Source: Bacillota bacterium
GTDB lineage: Bacteria; Bacillota_I; Bacilli_A; Erysipelotrichales; Erysipelotrichaceae
DNA: 54,995 bases
NCBI GenBank assembly: GCA_018065105.1
Contig: JAGHTX010000188.1
Span: forward strand, 1 to 54,995
Reading direction: 5' to 3'
The notes below the pieces were generated by a model that saw only the letters and a list, made by a program, of their open reading frames with translations, had not been told where the DNA came from and did no database searches. The translations under genes and the position numbers were made by a program. Below are positions 1-6,890 of this stretch, one piece after another. Position 1 is the first letter of the stretch; each line of letters begins with the position of its first letter.

Positions 1-351
1 TCAAAAGATTACTGTACACTTCTTCTTATTGGTCAGACAGATTTTTTAAGGATGCTTCGATACAAAAATCTTGAAGCATTTGTACAAAGAATAAATATGA
101 ATTATACCTTTAGCGGGATGGACGAAAAAGAAGTAAAAGAGTATGTAGAGGATCGTCTGAAACTTGTGAACTGTCACACAGAAATTTTCAGCGAAGAAAG
201 CTACCATACTCTTTATAATCTATCCAAAGGAACGCTAAGAGTGTTAAATCAGCTGATCAATAAATCCTTGATCATAGGATCTAAAAGAAAACAGACGCGC
301 ATCGATACTGAACTCATAATGGATGCGAAAAATGAACTGTTGAATGTATAG
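1..351 (+). CDS. ExeA/TniB-like AAA ATPase of a mobile element (C-terminal part)
   Basis: The reading frame is open from the first base of the window, so this is the 3' part of a gene starting to the left. The visible 116 residues contain an LLLIGQTDF strand (sensor-1 region of AAA ATPases), followed by the helical lid typical of ExeA-family ATPases (FSGMDEKEVKEYVEDRL, then SKGTLRVLNQLINKSLI). ExeA/TniB-type ATPases act as target-selection partners of Mu/Tn552-type DDE transposases; the transposase gene would be expected to the left. The next small gene starts 8 bases after the stop, and a terminator and a repeat array follow, which fits the distal end of a transposon. The Walker A and B motifs lie outside the window, so activity cannot be judged. 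Confidence 0.8.
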   Translation, partial: SKDYCTLLLIGQTDFLRMLRYKNLEAFVQRINMNYTFSGMDEKEVKEYVEDRLKLVNCHTEIFSEESYHTLYNLSKGTLRVLNQLINKSLIIGSKRKQTRIDTELIMDAKNELLNV

Positions 352-359
352 AGGGAAAT

Positions 360-569
360 ATGGAAGTTGAAGAAATAATAAAATTACTCGAATATGTACG
401 TGAAATTGAGCGAGACAGATATTATGGTTCAGAAACAATAATAGAAGCAATATACGACAAGCTCGATGATATTTTGATAGAGATAAAAAAAATCAATTAT
501 AAAGAGGAAAATCCAATATCGGATCTTCCAGCATTACAAATAACAGATACAGAAGAATTGCCATTTTAG
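360..569 (+). CDS. Small acidic protein of the mobile element, unknown function
   Basis: A 69-residue protein, strongly charged (many E, D and K) and predicted mostly helical in its first 45 residues, with a disordered-looking acidic tail ending in EELPF. It begins 8 bases after the ATPase stop with the purine stretch GAGGGAAAT just before its ATG, so it is probably cotranscribed and translated with the ATPase. The short acidic tail with terminal hydrophobics recalls protein-interaction tails such as that of SSB, but this is only a resemblance. I do not recognise a family. The context suggests an accessory component of the transposition machinery. Confidence 0.65.
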   Translation: MEVEEIIKLLEYVREIERDRYYGSETIIEAIYDKLDDILIEIKKINYKEENPISDLPALQITDTEELPF

Positions 570-580
570 CGGTGATTACA

Positions 581-613
581 GGAATGTCAACATTGGAAGG
601 CATTCCTTTTTTA
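581..613 (+). terminator. Intrinsic terminator after the mobile-element genes
   Basis: GGAATGTC (581-588) pairs with GGCATTCC (599-606, including one G-U pair) and is followed by a run of six T. It closes the ATPase plus small-protein transcript 12 bases after the last stop codon. Confidence 0.65.
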
Positions 614-782
614 GTAAATAAAATGCGGTTATATTAGTTTTATTTATGCGGTTTTAGACTTCTCTGTGTAAGACGTTGTTGAATATTTTGCGGTTCAACA
701 TATATGAACTGGTTATCTATCTTATTTACTGTTAGTAAATAATTCTCGGTTATGATTAGTGCAAAAAATGCGGTTCAACAGG
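611..782. repeat. Repeated TGCGGTT sites, probable transposon end
   Basis: Four copies of TGCGGTT occur in the same orientation, each after an A/T-rich stretch: near 624-630, 647-653, 689-695 and 769-775. A fifth, diverged copy (TTCTCGGTTA) lies at 743-752. The units at 611-637 and 732-759 are long imperfect direct repeats, both starting TTAGTAAATA and ending in a GGTTAT-ATTAG-like stretch. The units at 686-700 and 766-780 share GCGGTTCAACA. TGTTGAA (677-683) and TTCAACA (694-700) also form a short inverted repeat. Directly repeated sites next to an ExeA/TniB-like gene are what the ends of Tn7/Tn552/Mu-type elements look like. The exact outer boundary is not visible. Confidence 0.6.
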
Positions 783-954
783 AAATGCTTAAACAAATCA
801 GATTTACAGAAGCAGAAGTATTCGCACTCCCCTTACCAAATGCTGGCAATACCAGTGCTTTTAAGGAAGGAATATGGAACTTCTGTAAAATACGAACCCT
901 GCGAGAATAGGAGTTCGGTTAATGATCCAACCAGACTGGATTGAATCGTTAATG
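783..954. other. Non-coding or degenerate sequence flanking the element
   Basis: Beyond the repeats the sequence becomes less A/T-rich. A 52-codon frame starting with the ATG at 752 and stopping at 910 runs through it, but it has no ribosome site and its start lies inside the repeat array. It could be the remnant of a gene interrupted by the element, or chance. No other signal is seen before the convergent DMT gene. Confidence 0.35.
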
Positions 955-1833
955 TCATTTCTTAGAAATGACTTTTCTTGTGACCAATAATATTGTAGAA
1001 ATCAGAATAAACAAGATTCCAATTCCATCTCGAAAAGTGAATACTTCTTGAAAAAATAGAATGCCTACAATTAGACTGGTAACTGGCTCAAAAGTAGAAA
1101 GAAGTGAGGCCATCAATCCCCCACAATCTTTTACTCCCATTTGAAAGAAGGGCGTCGCAAACACCATGGTAATGATGGATAAGCATACGATCATAAATAG
1201 TGCACTTATATCTAAATGAATGACCATTTGTTTCGTACAAAAAGCTACCATTCCTATTTCCAAACTTGCCATTAAAGATAACCAAAAGGTCACGACCAGT
1301 GCAGGAATCTGGTTATATTTTCTCTTTTCAAAAAGTAAAATATATCCCGCATAAATAATACCGGATAGTAAGGCAATGAACATACCAAACAAGTTTATCT
1401 CTCCTCCTGGTTTATAGAGGAAAAGAATGCCTAAGCTGCATAAAGCTATACAAAGGATTTGATTGTTGGAAAACTTCGATTTGTATAAAAGCTTTGATAA
1501 TATTGCTACGGCAACCGGATAGGAAAAGTGTAAGGTAGTGGCTAGACCAGAATCCACGTAGGAATAAGACATATAGAGTAAGACGGGTACAATCGAAAAG
1601 AACATGGAAATCTTGAATAATTCAAGAAGTGCTTTCAATGATATTTTTAACTCCTTCTTACTTCCCTTACATAAAATTCCTAAGAAAAGACTTCCAAATA
1701 AGAATCTTCCGAAGGCAACCGTTAGCGCATTGGCATGGTGAGCATACGCAGTTTTTGTGAACAAAGGCATGGTACCAAACAGAATGGCCGAAACAATTAC
1801 CAATAGAGAGCCGTATAATCTTCTATTTTTCAT
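955..1833 (-). CDS. DMT-family (EamA) transporter
   Basis: A 292-residue, very hydrophobic protein with about ten membrane segments arranged as two EamA repeats. The first repeat begins GSLLVIVSAILFGTMPLFTKTAY and the second has LLSGIIYAGYILLFEKRK; the C-terminal part has the family-typical LLSTFEPVTSLIVGILFFQE. Length and layout match drug/metabolite transporters, mostly exporters of amino acids, nucleosides or small metabolites; the substrate cannot be read from the sequence. No Shine-Dalgarno is present before the ATG. Instead a TAGAAT hexamer (1841-1846) ends 7 bases upstream of the start, suggesting a leaderless mRNA. The gene is divergent from the cupin gene. Confidence 0.85.
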   Translation of the reverse strand: MKNRRLYGSLLVIVSAILFGTMPLFTKTAYAHHANALTVAFGRFLFGSLFLGILCKGSKKELKISLKALLELFKISMFFSIVPVLLYMSYSYVDSGLATTLHFSYPVAVAILSKLLYKSKFSNNQILCIALCSLGILFLYKPGGEINLFGMFIALLSGIIYAGYILLFEKRKYNQIPALVVTFWLSLMASLEIGMVAFCTKQMVIHLDISALFMIVCLSIITMVFATPFFQMGVKDCGGLMASLLSTFEPVTSLIVGILFFQEVFTFRDGIGILFILISTILLVTRKVISKK

Positions 1834-1840
1834 ACAATTT

Positions 1841-1846
1841 ATTCTA
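1841..1846 (-). promoter_or_regulatory. Candidate -10 box close to the DMT gene start
   Basis: TAGAAT on the minus strand lies 7 bases before the ATG of the DMT gene, so transcription would begin at or next to the start codon. No good -35 at the ideal distance is seen (TTGTAC is 19 bases upstream), so the assignment is tentative. Confidence 0.35.
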
Positions 1847-1901
1847 TCAAAATTTTCTTTACATGGTACAATAATTCTAGCGATATAAGAGAGGTTATAC
1901 T

Positions 1902-2240
1902 ATGAAACTAGATCATAAAAATCAAAGCTTTGAAGCTTTCCCAAAATTTAAGGGTGGAGAAGGACAATTAGATGCCAAAATGTTCTTTGATGGAAAATGT
2001 CGTATTTTATCGGCTCAACTTCAACCAGGATGTACAATTGGAGAACACCAACACGTTGGTAACTCTGAGATCATTTTTATCTTAGAAGGAACTGGAACTG
2101 TAATTTGCGATGGAGAAAAAGAAATCATCGAAGCTGGTAATTGCCACTATTGTCCAGAAGGAAGTACACACACATTACGTAACGAATCAGATTCTGTTAT
2201 TTCTTTCGTAGCTGTAGTACCAGAACACCACGTAGGATAA
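1902..2240 (+). CDS. Cupin-domain protein
   Basis: A 112-residue single-domain cupin. The two cupin motifs are clear: GEHQHVGNSEIIFILEGTG (about residues 47-65), with the His-His-Glu metal ligands, and GNCHYCPEGSTHTLRN (about 84-99), with the fourth His. Such small cupins are metal-binding beta barrels that serve as isomerases, dioxygenases or sugar-binding modules, and the substrate is not predictable here. The ribosome site GAGAGGTT precedes the ATG. The gene is followed at once by a terminator, so it is probably monocistronic. Confidence 0.85.
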   Translation: MKLDHKNQSFEAFPKFKGGEGQLDAKMFFDGKCRILSAQLQPGCTIGEHQHVGNSEIIFILEGTGTVICDGEKEIIEAGNCHYCPEGSTHTLRNESDSVISFVAVVPEHHVG

Positions 2241-2250
2241 TCTATAGAAC

Positions 2251-2270
2251 ACGGACTATCGTCCGTTTTC
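2251..2270 (+). terminator. Terminator after the cupin gene
   Basis: ACGGAC (2251-2256) and GTCCGT (2261-2266) form a 6-bp stem with loop TATC, followed by TTTCTTATT. It ends just before the ribosome site of the next gene. Confidence 0.6.
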
Positions 2271-2294
2271 TTATTGTTTAAAGGAGAATTTACT

Positions 2295-2888
2295 ATGGAT
2301 TCAGCATTTGTGATTTTGGCAATTATGGGGGCCGCTTTTATTGGAATCGGTGGAATCGTATCAACCGTGTTTATTTCGGTTGGAGGCATTGGCGTATTTT
2401 CAATAATCCCTCTATTCTTTGTTCTATTAGGAGCTTGTTTTCTAGCTTCCTTCTTCATTCATTTGAAGAAAAAATCCGATATTCGAAACAAGGGTACTCG
2501 CTATCCAGCCAAAATCTTTGGATATGTACAAGATACTACAGTAAGCGTAAATGGAGCATATCCAGTCAATTTAAAAGTACGTTATTTTGATTCCAATCGT
2601 AAGGTGAAAGAAGCTATCATTCCTACTGGATTTCCTCGTGGCTCTAATCAATATGCGATTGGTATGACCATGGATATTTTCGAATATAAAGGAAAATATG
2701 GCTGGGATAAAGATTCGCTTCGAGATGAAACCTTATTAAATGAATGTATGCTCATGGATGAGAAACCAGTGGAACCTGGAAAGGTAAAACGGATAGCGAT
2801 GGATTGTCCAAATTGCGGAGCTTCTTTTCAAGCTACCAAAGGATATTCCAATAAATGCCCATATTGTGGAAGTTATATTGACGCATAG
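2295..2888 (+). CDS. Membrane protein with C-terminal zinc ribbon
   Basis: I place the start at 2295 because AAGGAG (2281-2286) lies 8 bases before this ATG; an in-frame ATG at 2274 has no such site. The 197-residue product has two hydrophobic segments in the first 55 residues (glycine/isoleucine-rich, then a stretch ending in FLASFFIH). A beta-rich soluble domain follows around NGAYPVNLKVRYFD, reminiscent of DUF3592-type proteins. The protein ends in a zinc ribbon with two CxxC pairs (MDCPNCGASF and KCPYCGSYI). Its function is unknown; zinc ribbons of this type often serve as structural or interaction modules in envelope-associated proteins. A bidirectional terminator separates it from the convergent lipoprotein gene. 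Confidence 0.75.
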   Translation: MDSAFVILAIMGAAFIGIGGIVSTVFISVGGIGVFSIIPLFFVLLGACFLASFFIHLKKKSDIRNKGTRYPAKIFGYVQDTTVSVNGAYPVNLKVRYFDSNRKVKEAIIPTGFPRGSNQYAIGMTMDIFEYKGKYGWDKDSLRDETLLNECMLMDEKPVEPGKVKRIAMDCPNCGASFQATKGYSNKCPYCGSYIDA

Positions 2889-2892
2889 AAAA

Positions 2893-2918
2893 ACAGCAGG
2901 TCCCCCTGCTGTATTTTT
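2893..2918. terminator. Bidirectional terminator
   Basis: ACAGCAGG (2893-2900) and CCTGCTGT (2905-2912) form a perfect 8-bp stem with a 4-base loop. T runs on the plus side and A runs on the other side let it end both convergent genes. Confidence 0.8.
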
Positions 2919-3514
2919 TATTCGACTGGTATATAAGTCATGTTCGCATATTGAATCAAAGAATCTTTAGTTGCTCCTGAATCCATAGATAGGTTATAAA
3001 GCATTCCTTGGTGTGTATCTAACCAAGCGATAACGCCTTCTCCAGTTTCATCATTGATATAAAGAATACATTTTGTTCCATCTCCAATTTCTCCTTCTGA
3101 CAAATCGTTGAATTGTGTATACATTCCGGAAATATTTCCATGTTCTGGATCAAATCCTTCTTTCATATCTGGAGAAATCGATAAGTCTGTTAATTCTGTA
3201 GATACGGCTCTTTCCGTAAAGTGAATATTATCTAAAGTAAAAGTCATTTGTGGAATATCCATATCTTCTTCATGAATAATGGAATAGATGGCATCTTGTG
3301 CATCTTGTGGTGGACAGAAGTCAATACCTGGGAATTTATCCAAAAGCTGAGTCTGTGTTACTTCTTCCATAGGGTTAACAACTTGAGCGGTAGTCGATTG
3401 TTCAGCTTCTTCTTTTGGTTGTTCTTCTGGCTGCTTATTCGCACATCCTACAACACCTAATGCGATTATTCCTGAGCATAAAGCTAAACGTAGTTTATTC
3501 GTATTCTTGAACAT
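2918..3514 (-). CDS. Lipoprotein of unknown function
   Basis: The start is placed at 3514, where AGGAGG lies 8 bases upstream; an in-frame start further upstream has no ribosome site. The 198-residue product begins with a typical lipoprotein signal: basic MFKNTNKLR, a hydrophobic stretch, and the lipobox GVVGC with the acylated Cys at residue 24. It is followed by a charged Q/E-rich linker. The mature part is acidic, with segments such as MTFTLDNIHFTERAV. No catalytic motif is recognised. It is presumably anchored to the outer face of the cytoplasmic membrane. It has no operon partner, as the gene stands between two terminators. Confidence 0.8.
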   Translation of the reverse strand: MFKNTNKLRLALCSGIIALGVVGCANKQPEEQPKEEAEQSTTAQVVNPMEEVTQTQLLDKFPGIDFCPPQDAQDAIYSIIHEEDMDIPQMTFTLDNIHFTERAVSTELTDLSISPDMKEGFDPEHGNISGMYTQFNDLSEGEIGDGTKCILYINDETGEGVIAWLDTHQGMLYNLSMDSGATKDSLIQYANMTYIPVE

Positions 3515-3589
3515 ATTATGTTCCTCCTTTTTCTTATAATACACTACTTTTCTTAATCTGTACTAGTATTTACGTTTTTAAACAAAGAA

Positions 3590-3610
3590 AGAGCCAATCA
3601 TGGCTCTTAA
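3590..3610 (-). terminator. Terminator of the flavin oxidoreductase gene
   Basis: AGAGCCA (3590-3596) and TGGCTCT (3601-3607) form a 7-bp stem. On the minus strand it is followed by TTTCTTTGTTT, shortly after the stop codon at 3620. Confidence 0.6.
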
Positions 3611-3619
3611 TGTAAATAT

Positions 3620-5539
3620 CTAAATTTGGAAGGCAGCGTCCAATCCAGCTTCTGTGGCATTGTTCGCTTTACCAGGTTTTAGGGCATCTCCAATAACTTG
3701 ATATGGAATACCTAATCCTTTAACGACTTCTTCTAGTGGATTGTTTGACTTAACACCTAGAGATAATACGATTGTATCAAATCCAGATAAGACTTGATCT
3801 CCATTGTATACAACTCCGTCAGCTGTAAATTTATCGACTTTCGCATTGACTACTTTTTGAACACCCCATTGAGCCAAGCGTTGTGCTAACCAATAGTGTG
3901 GTCCTGGTTCTTCATCAAGGGCAATGTCTTCACGCATTTCAAGAACTGTTACACGTTTTCCGTGTTCTCCTAAATAGTCGGCTGTTTCTACTCCGGTTAC
4001 CCCACCACCAACGATTAATACGTTGTTTCCTGGGAAGGCTTTGGCATCTAATACATCGGCTGCTGTACAAATATTTGCTCCATCAATACCTTCGATTGGA
4101 GGGATTGCAGGATTTCCACCTGTCGCCAAAATAATGTGATCATATTTTCCTGCTTCGATAAATGCTTGATCCACTTCAGTATTCATGATATATTCAACAC
4201 CATATTTTTTACCCACTGTATGATAATGACGAATAGCTGTGACGATATCCGATTTTGTAGGAGGGATGGCAGCTAGTCTAAATTGACCACCAATCTTAGC
4301 TGTCTTTTCTACTACCGTTACTTTGTGTCCTAATTTTGCAGCATTCATAGCGGCTACTAAACCTGCAGGTCCAGCTCCAACTACTAATACATTTTTCTTA
4401 TCTTCAACTGGAGTGAAATCGTATTTTCTTTCAAATCCAGTAACTGGGTTAACTAAACAGCGAACTTGTCCAGCATTATTTAAATATCCTAAACAAGATT
4501 GGTTACATGCGATACATGGTGCAATTTCACCAACACGTCCTTCCATGACTTTGTTTGGAAGTTCTGGATCAGCAATGGATTGTCTTCCTAAAGCGACAAA
4601 ATCTGCACGACCCGCTTTTAAGATGTCTTCCATAACGTGAATGTTGTTTAAGCGACCAACACATACCACAGGGATACTTACTGATTTTTTAATCTGTTCA
4701 GTCGCAAATTCATTAAATCCAGTAGGCATTGCAGCAGCAGCTGACATCCATGGTAAAGAGGCATATGTCATGATAGAAATCGATAATACATCCACACCGG
4801 CTTCTTCTGCCATTCTAGCTACGGCTAATGATTCTTCTAGCGTACGTCCACCGTTTACTTTTTCATCGTGTCCAAAACGGAATGAAATTGGATAGTCTTC
4901 TCCACAATATTCACGAATCTTCTTAAATACTTCTTTAGGGAATTTCATACGAGAATCAAAATCTCCACCCCATTCATCAACACGTTTGTTTGAGTGTTGA
5001 GACATGAATTGCGCTACGATATATCCGTGTGCTCCATGTACTTCAACACCATCAAATCCAGCTTCTTTAGCACGTAAAGCTGCTTTTCCAAAGTCATCTA
5101 CCAATACCCAAACTTCATCACTTGTTAATTCATGTACAGGTACATTTAATGCAGGACAAGGAATGCTCGAAACCCCTACTGGTTGCATATTGAAAATATA
5201 TGGGTTAGCTGTTTGTCTTCCAGCGTGGTGTAATTGTACGAAAATTTTAGAACCAGCTTCATGGATCGCATCGGCTAATTTTTTCATACCAGGAACTTGA
5301 CTGTCATCCCATAATCCAATTTCATTTAGGATAGCTTTTCCAGTTGGTTGTACAGCACATACTTCGGTATAGATTAATCCATATCCACCTTTCGCGCGTG
5401 CTACATAGTAATCAATAAGTTGGTCTGTTACCATTCCATCGTATGTTCCATAGTTGGTTCCCATTGGAGGTACGACAAAACGGTTCTTAATCTCCACGTT
5501 TCCAATCTTACATGGAGTGAATAGTTTTTCAATTGCCAT
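3620..5539 (-). CDS. NADH:flavin oxidoreductase, OYE/2,4-dienoyl-CoA reductase type
   Basis: A 639-residue enzyme with the three-part layout of FadH, enoate reductases and the bile-acid enzymes BaiCD/BaiH. Residues 1-340 form an FMN-binding TIM barrel with the family motif HGAHGYIVAQF (about 168-178). A 4Fe-4S cluster is indicated by C342, C345, C349 and C361. Residues 384-639 contain two dinucleotide folds: VVGAGPAGLVAAMNAA for FAD and IVGGGVTGVETADYLG for NAD(P)H. The expected reaction is reduction of an activated C=C bond using NAD(P)H; the substrate is unknown. The ribosome site AAGGAG precedes the ATG. A 16-bp palindrome (5556-5571) lies in the short leader, which suggests repression. 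The MFS carrier upstream in the same direction may move its substrate. Confidence 0.9.
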   Translation of the reverse strand: MAIEKLFTPCKIGNVEIKNRFVVPPMGTNYGTYDGMVTDQLIDYYVARAKGGYGLIYTEVCAVQPTGKAILNEIGLWDDSQVPGMKKLADAIHEAGSKIFVQLHHAGRQTANPYIFNMQPVGVSSIPCPALNVPVHELTSDEVWVLVDDFGKAALRAKEAGFDGVEVHGAHGYIVAQFMSQHSNKRVDEWGGDFDSRMKFPKEVFKKIREYCGEDYPISFRFGHDEKVNGGRTLEESLAVARMAEEAGVDVLSISIMTYASLPWMSAAAAMPTGFNEFATEQIKKSVSIPVVCVGRLNNIHVMEDILKAGRADFVALGRQSIADPELPNKVMEGRVGEIAPCIACNQSCLGYLNNAGQVRCLVNPVTGFERKYDFTPVEDKKNVLVVGAGPAGLVAAMNAAKLGHKVTVVEKTAKIGGQFRLAAIPPTKSDIVTAIRHYHTVGKKYGVEYIMNTEVDQAFIEAGKYDHIILATGGNPAIPPIEGIDGANICTAADVLDAKAFPGNNVLIVGGGVTGVETADYLGEHGKRVTVLEMREDIALDEEPGPHYWLAQRLAQWGVQKVVNAKVDKFTADGVVYNGDQVLSGFDTIVLSLGVKSNNPLEEVVKGLGIPYQVIGDALKPGKANNATEAGLDAAFQI

Positions 5540-5555
5540 ATTATGTTTCTCCTTT

Positions 5556-5571
5556 TTTGGTCATGACCAAA
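5556..5571. promoter_or_regulatory. Perfect 16-bp palindrome, probable operator
   Basis: TTTGGTCATGACCAAA lies between the -10 box (TATAAT on the minus strand, 5584-5589, with an extended TGG before it) and the ribosome site of the oxidoreductase gene. A site just downstream of the transcription start is a classical repressor position. The regulator that binds it is not identified. Confidence 0.6.
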
Positions 5572-5583
5572 TTTCTTACAAAT

Positions 5584-5592
5584 ATTATACCA
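5584..5592 (-). promoter_or_regulatory. Extended -10 promoter of the oxidoreductase gene
   Basis: TGGTATAAT on the minus strand is an extended -10 element with a perfect TATAAT. The -35 region falls in the terminator hairpin of the upstream MFS gene and is poor (GAGAAT), which an extended -10 can tolerate. Confidence 0.55.
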
Positions 5593-5598
5593 TAGAAA

Positions 5599-5618
5599 AA
5601 GATGGAATTCTCCATCTT
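5599..5618. terminator. Terminator after the MFS gene
   Basis: AAGATGGA (5599-5606) and TCCATCTT (5611-5618) form an 8-bp stem with loop ATTC. The stem is flanked by A and T runs, and on the minus strand it is followed by TTTCT. Confidence 0.6.
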
Positions 5619-5631
5619 AAAAAAGTTTCCA

Positions 5632-6783
5632 TTATTTCAACTTATATTTCCAGGCAAAAACTGCCAATAATAAATACACAATCAAACAGACGAGTAAAGT
5701 GTTTTGCATTTCGTATGCAAACAATGAGATGTATTTTGTGAGTGCCATAAAGAAAGTTGACAATAATACACCAAATTGATTGGAGGCTAAGATCATAGTT
5801 GAGGCATTTGCCATCTGCGATGGAGAACAAATATTTCCACAATACACCTGTAACATCTGCATAGAAGCGATAAATCCCGTTCCAGACATGAAAATTCCCG
5901 CAATCAGTAATACTTTATTTGGCACAAATATAACTAGGGAAACACCTAAACAGACTAGTAAATATGCGATAAATAGTAATTTATTTCCCAATGCCTTCTT
6001 TATCCTTGGCAAAAACAAGTTTACAGTTAAACCACCGAATGTATATACAGATAATAGAATCCCAGCAAAAGTCACATCCCCTACCTTTAAAGCAGAAACA
6101 TACGTAGAAATTCCAGATAATAAAGGGTATAGAGTCATAGTGGATAAGAATTGGATACCAATAAACATATAAACTATACTAGGAATTGTTTCTTTATTTT
6201 CTTCTTGCGAATCCTTTTCCTTCTGTTCTGGTTCTTTTAGGAAAAACAAGCACATCAAAAAAGGTATTATGTAAACCAAATTGGATAAAAAAGCATATTT
6301 CCATCCAACTTTTGTCAAGGTTCCTACTATTGGATTTAGAAGCATATTGCATACACTTCCTACAATACCTCCAATTCCGATGTACCTAGCCAAATGATTG
6401 GCTGGTACACTTAACATAAACAATGGATTTCCTAAAGCCGACATACCTACACCTAACCCCATAGCTATGCGGCATACCAAAATACCATTCCAAGGTAAAG
6501 AGAGAAAGAAAGGAAGCAAACCACCGGATAACATCAAAATCAGACCAGTGCAGATTGATGTTTTATACGAAATATATTTTCCTACAATTCGTCCCACGCC
6601 AATCATGGCAAACATAGAGATAAAAGGTGGAAGAGTGGTAAGAAGGCGAATCATGGCAGGTGACACACTCGGCCAGGCTTCCATCATTGTCTGCATAGCT
6701 GTATTTTCCAGTGTGCCTCCAGCTGAGCATATAAACAAGGTAAAAATGGATATATAGAGCATGTTTTGTGATTTTTTATTCAT
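5632..6783 (-). CDS. MFS transporter
   Basis: A 383-residue protein with about 12 membrane segments, the usual length of the major facilitator superfamily. A central charged cytoplasmic loop (KEPEQKEKDSQEENKE, near residue 200) separates the two six-helix halves. The segment GRIVGKYISYKTS after helix 2 is a weak version of the MFS loop motif. The ribosome site AAGAGG precedes the ATG. The substrate is not predictable. The gene is divergent from a LysR-type regulator across 107 bases, the usual arrangement of a LysR gene and its target. It lies upstream of the flavin oxidoreductase on the same strand but is separated by a terminator. Confidence 0.85.
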   Translation of the reverse strand: MNKKSQNMLYISIFTLFICSAGGTLENTAMQTMMEAWPSVSPAMIRLLTTLPPFISMFAMIGVGRIVGKYISYKTSICTGLILMLSGGLLPFFLSLPWNGILVCRIAMGLGVGMSALGNPLFMLSVPANHLARYIGIGGIVGSVCNMLLNPIVGTLTKVGWKYAFLSNLVYIIPFLMCLFFLKEPEQKEKDSQEENKETIPSIVYMFIGIQFLSTMTLYPLLSGISTYVSALKVGDVTFAGILLSVYTFGGLTVNLFLPRIKKALGNKLLFIAYLLVCLGVSLVIFVPNKVLLIAGIFMSGTGFIASMQMLQVYCGNICSPSQMANASTMILASNQFGVLLSTFFMALTKYISLFAYEMQNTLLVCLIVYLLLAVFAWKYKLK

Positions 6784-6848
6784 ATGTATCTACCTCTTTT
6801 CATGAAAAATTATATAAGAAAAGAAATGAATGAGAAGTTCAAAAAATG

Positions 6849-6861
6849 TATACTAGGTATA
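6849..6861. promoter_or_regulatory. Short palindrome between divergent MFS and LysR genes
   Basis: TATAC-TAG-GTATA is a 13-bp dyad in the 107-base divergent region, 30 bases before the lysR start. LysR regulators bind dyads of the T-N11-A type, and this one fits (T, 11 bases, A). The assignment rests on position and symmetry only. Confidence 0.45.
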
Positions 6862-6890
6862 AACCATAAGTTGATACAAGGAGATACAAC

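Noticed and set aside
752-944. Two overlapping frames (752-910 and 759-944) through the transposon end
   Set aside because: Neither has a ribosome site, both start within the repeat array and neither resembles a known family; at most a remnant of an interrupted gene.
3883-5300. Several plus-strand frames opposite the flavin oxidoreductase
   Set aside because: Shadows of a well-supported gene, without ribosome sites or recognisable protein features.
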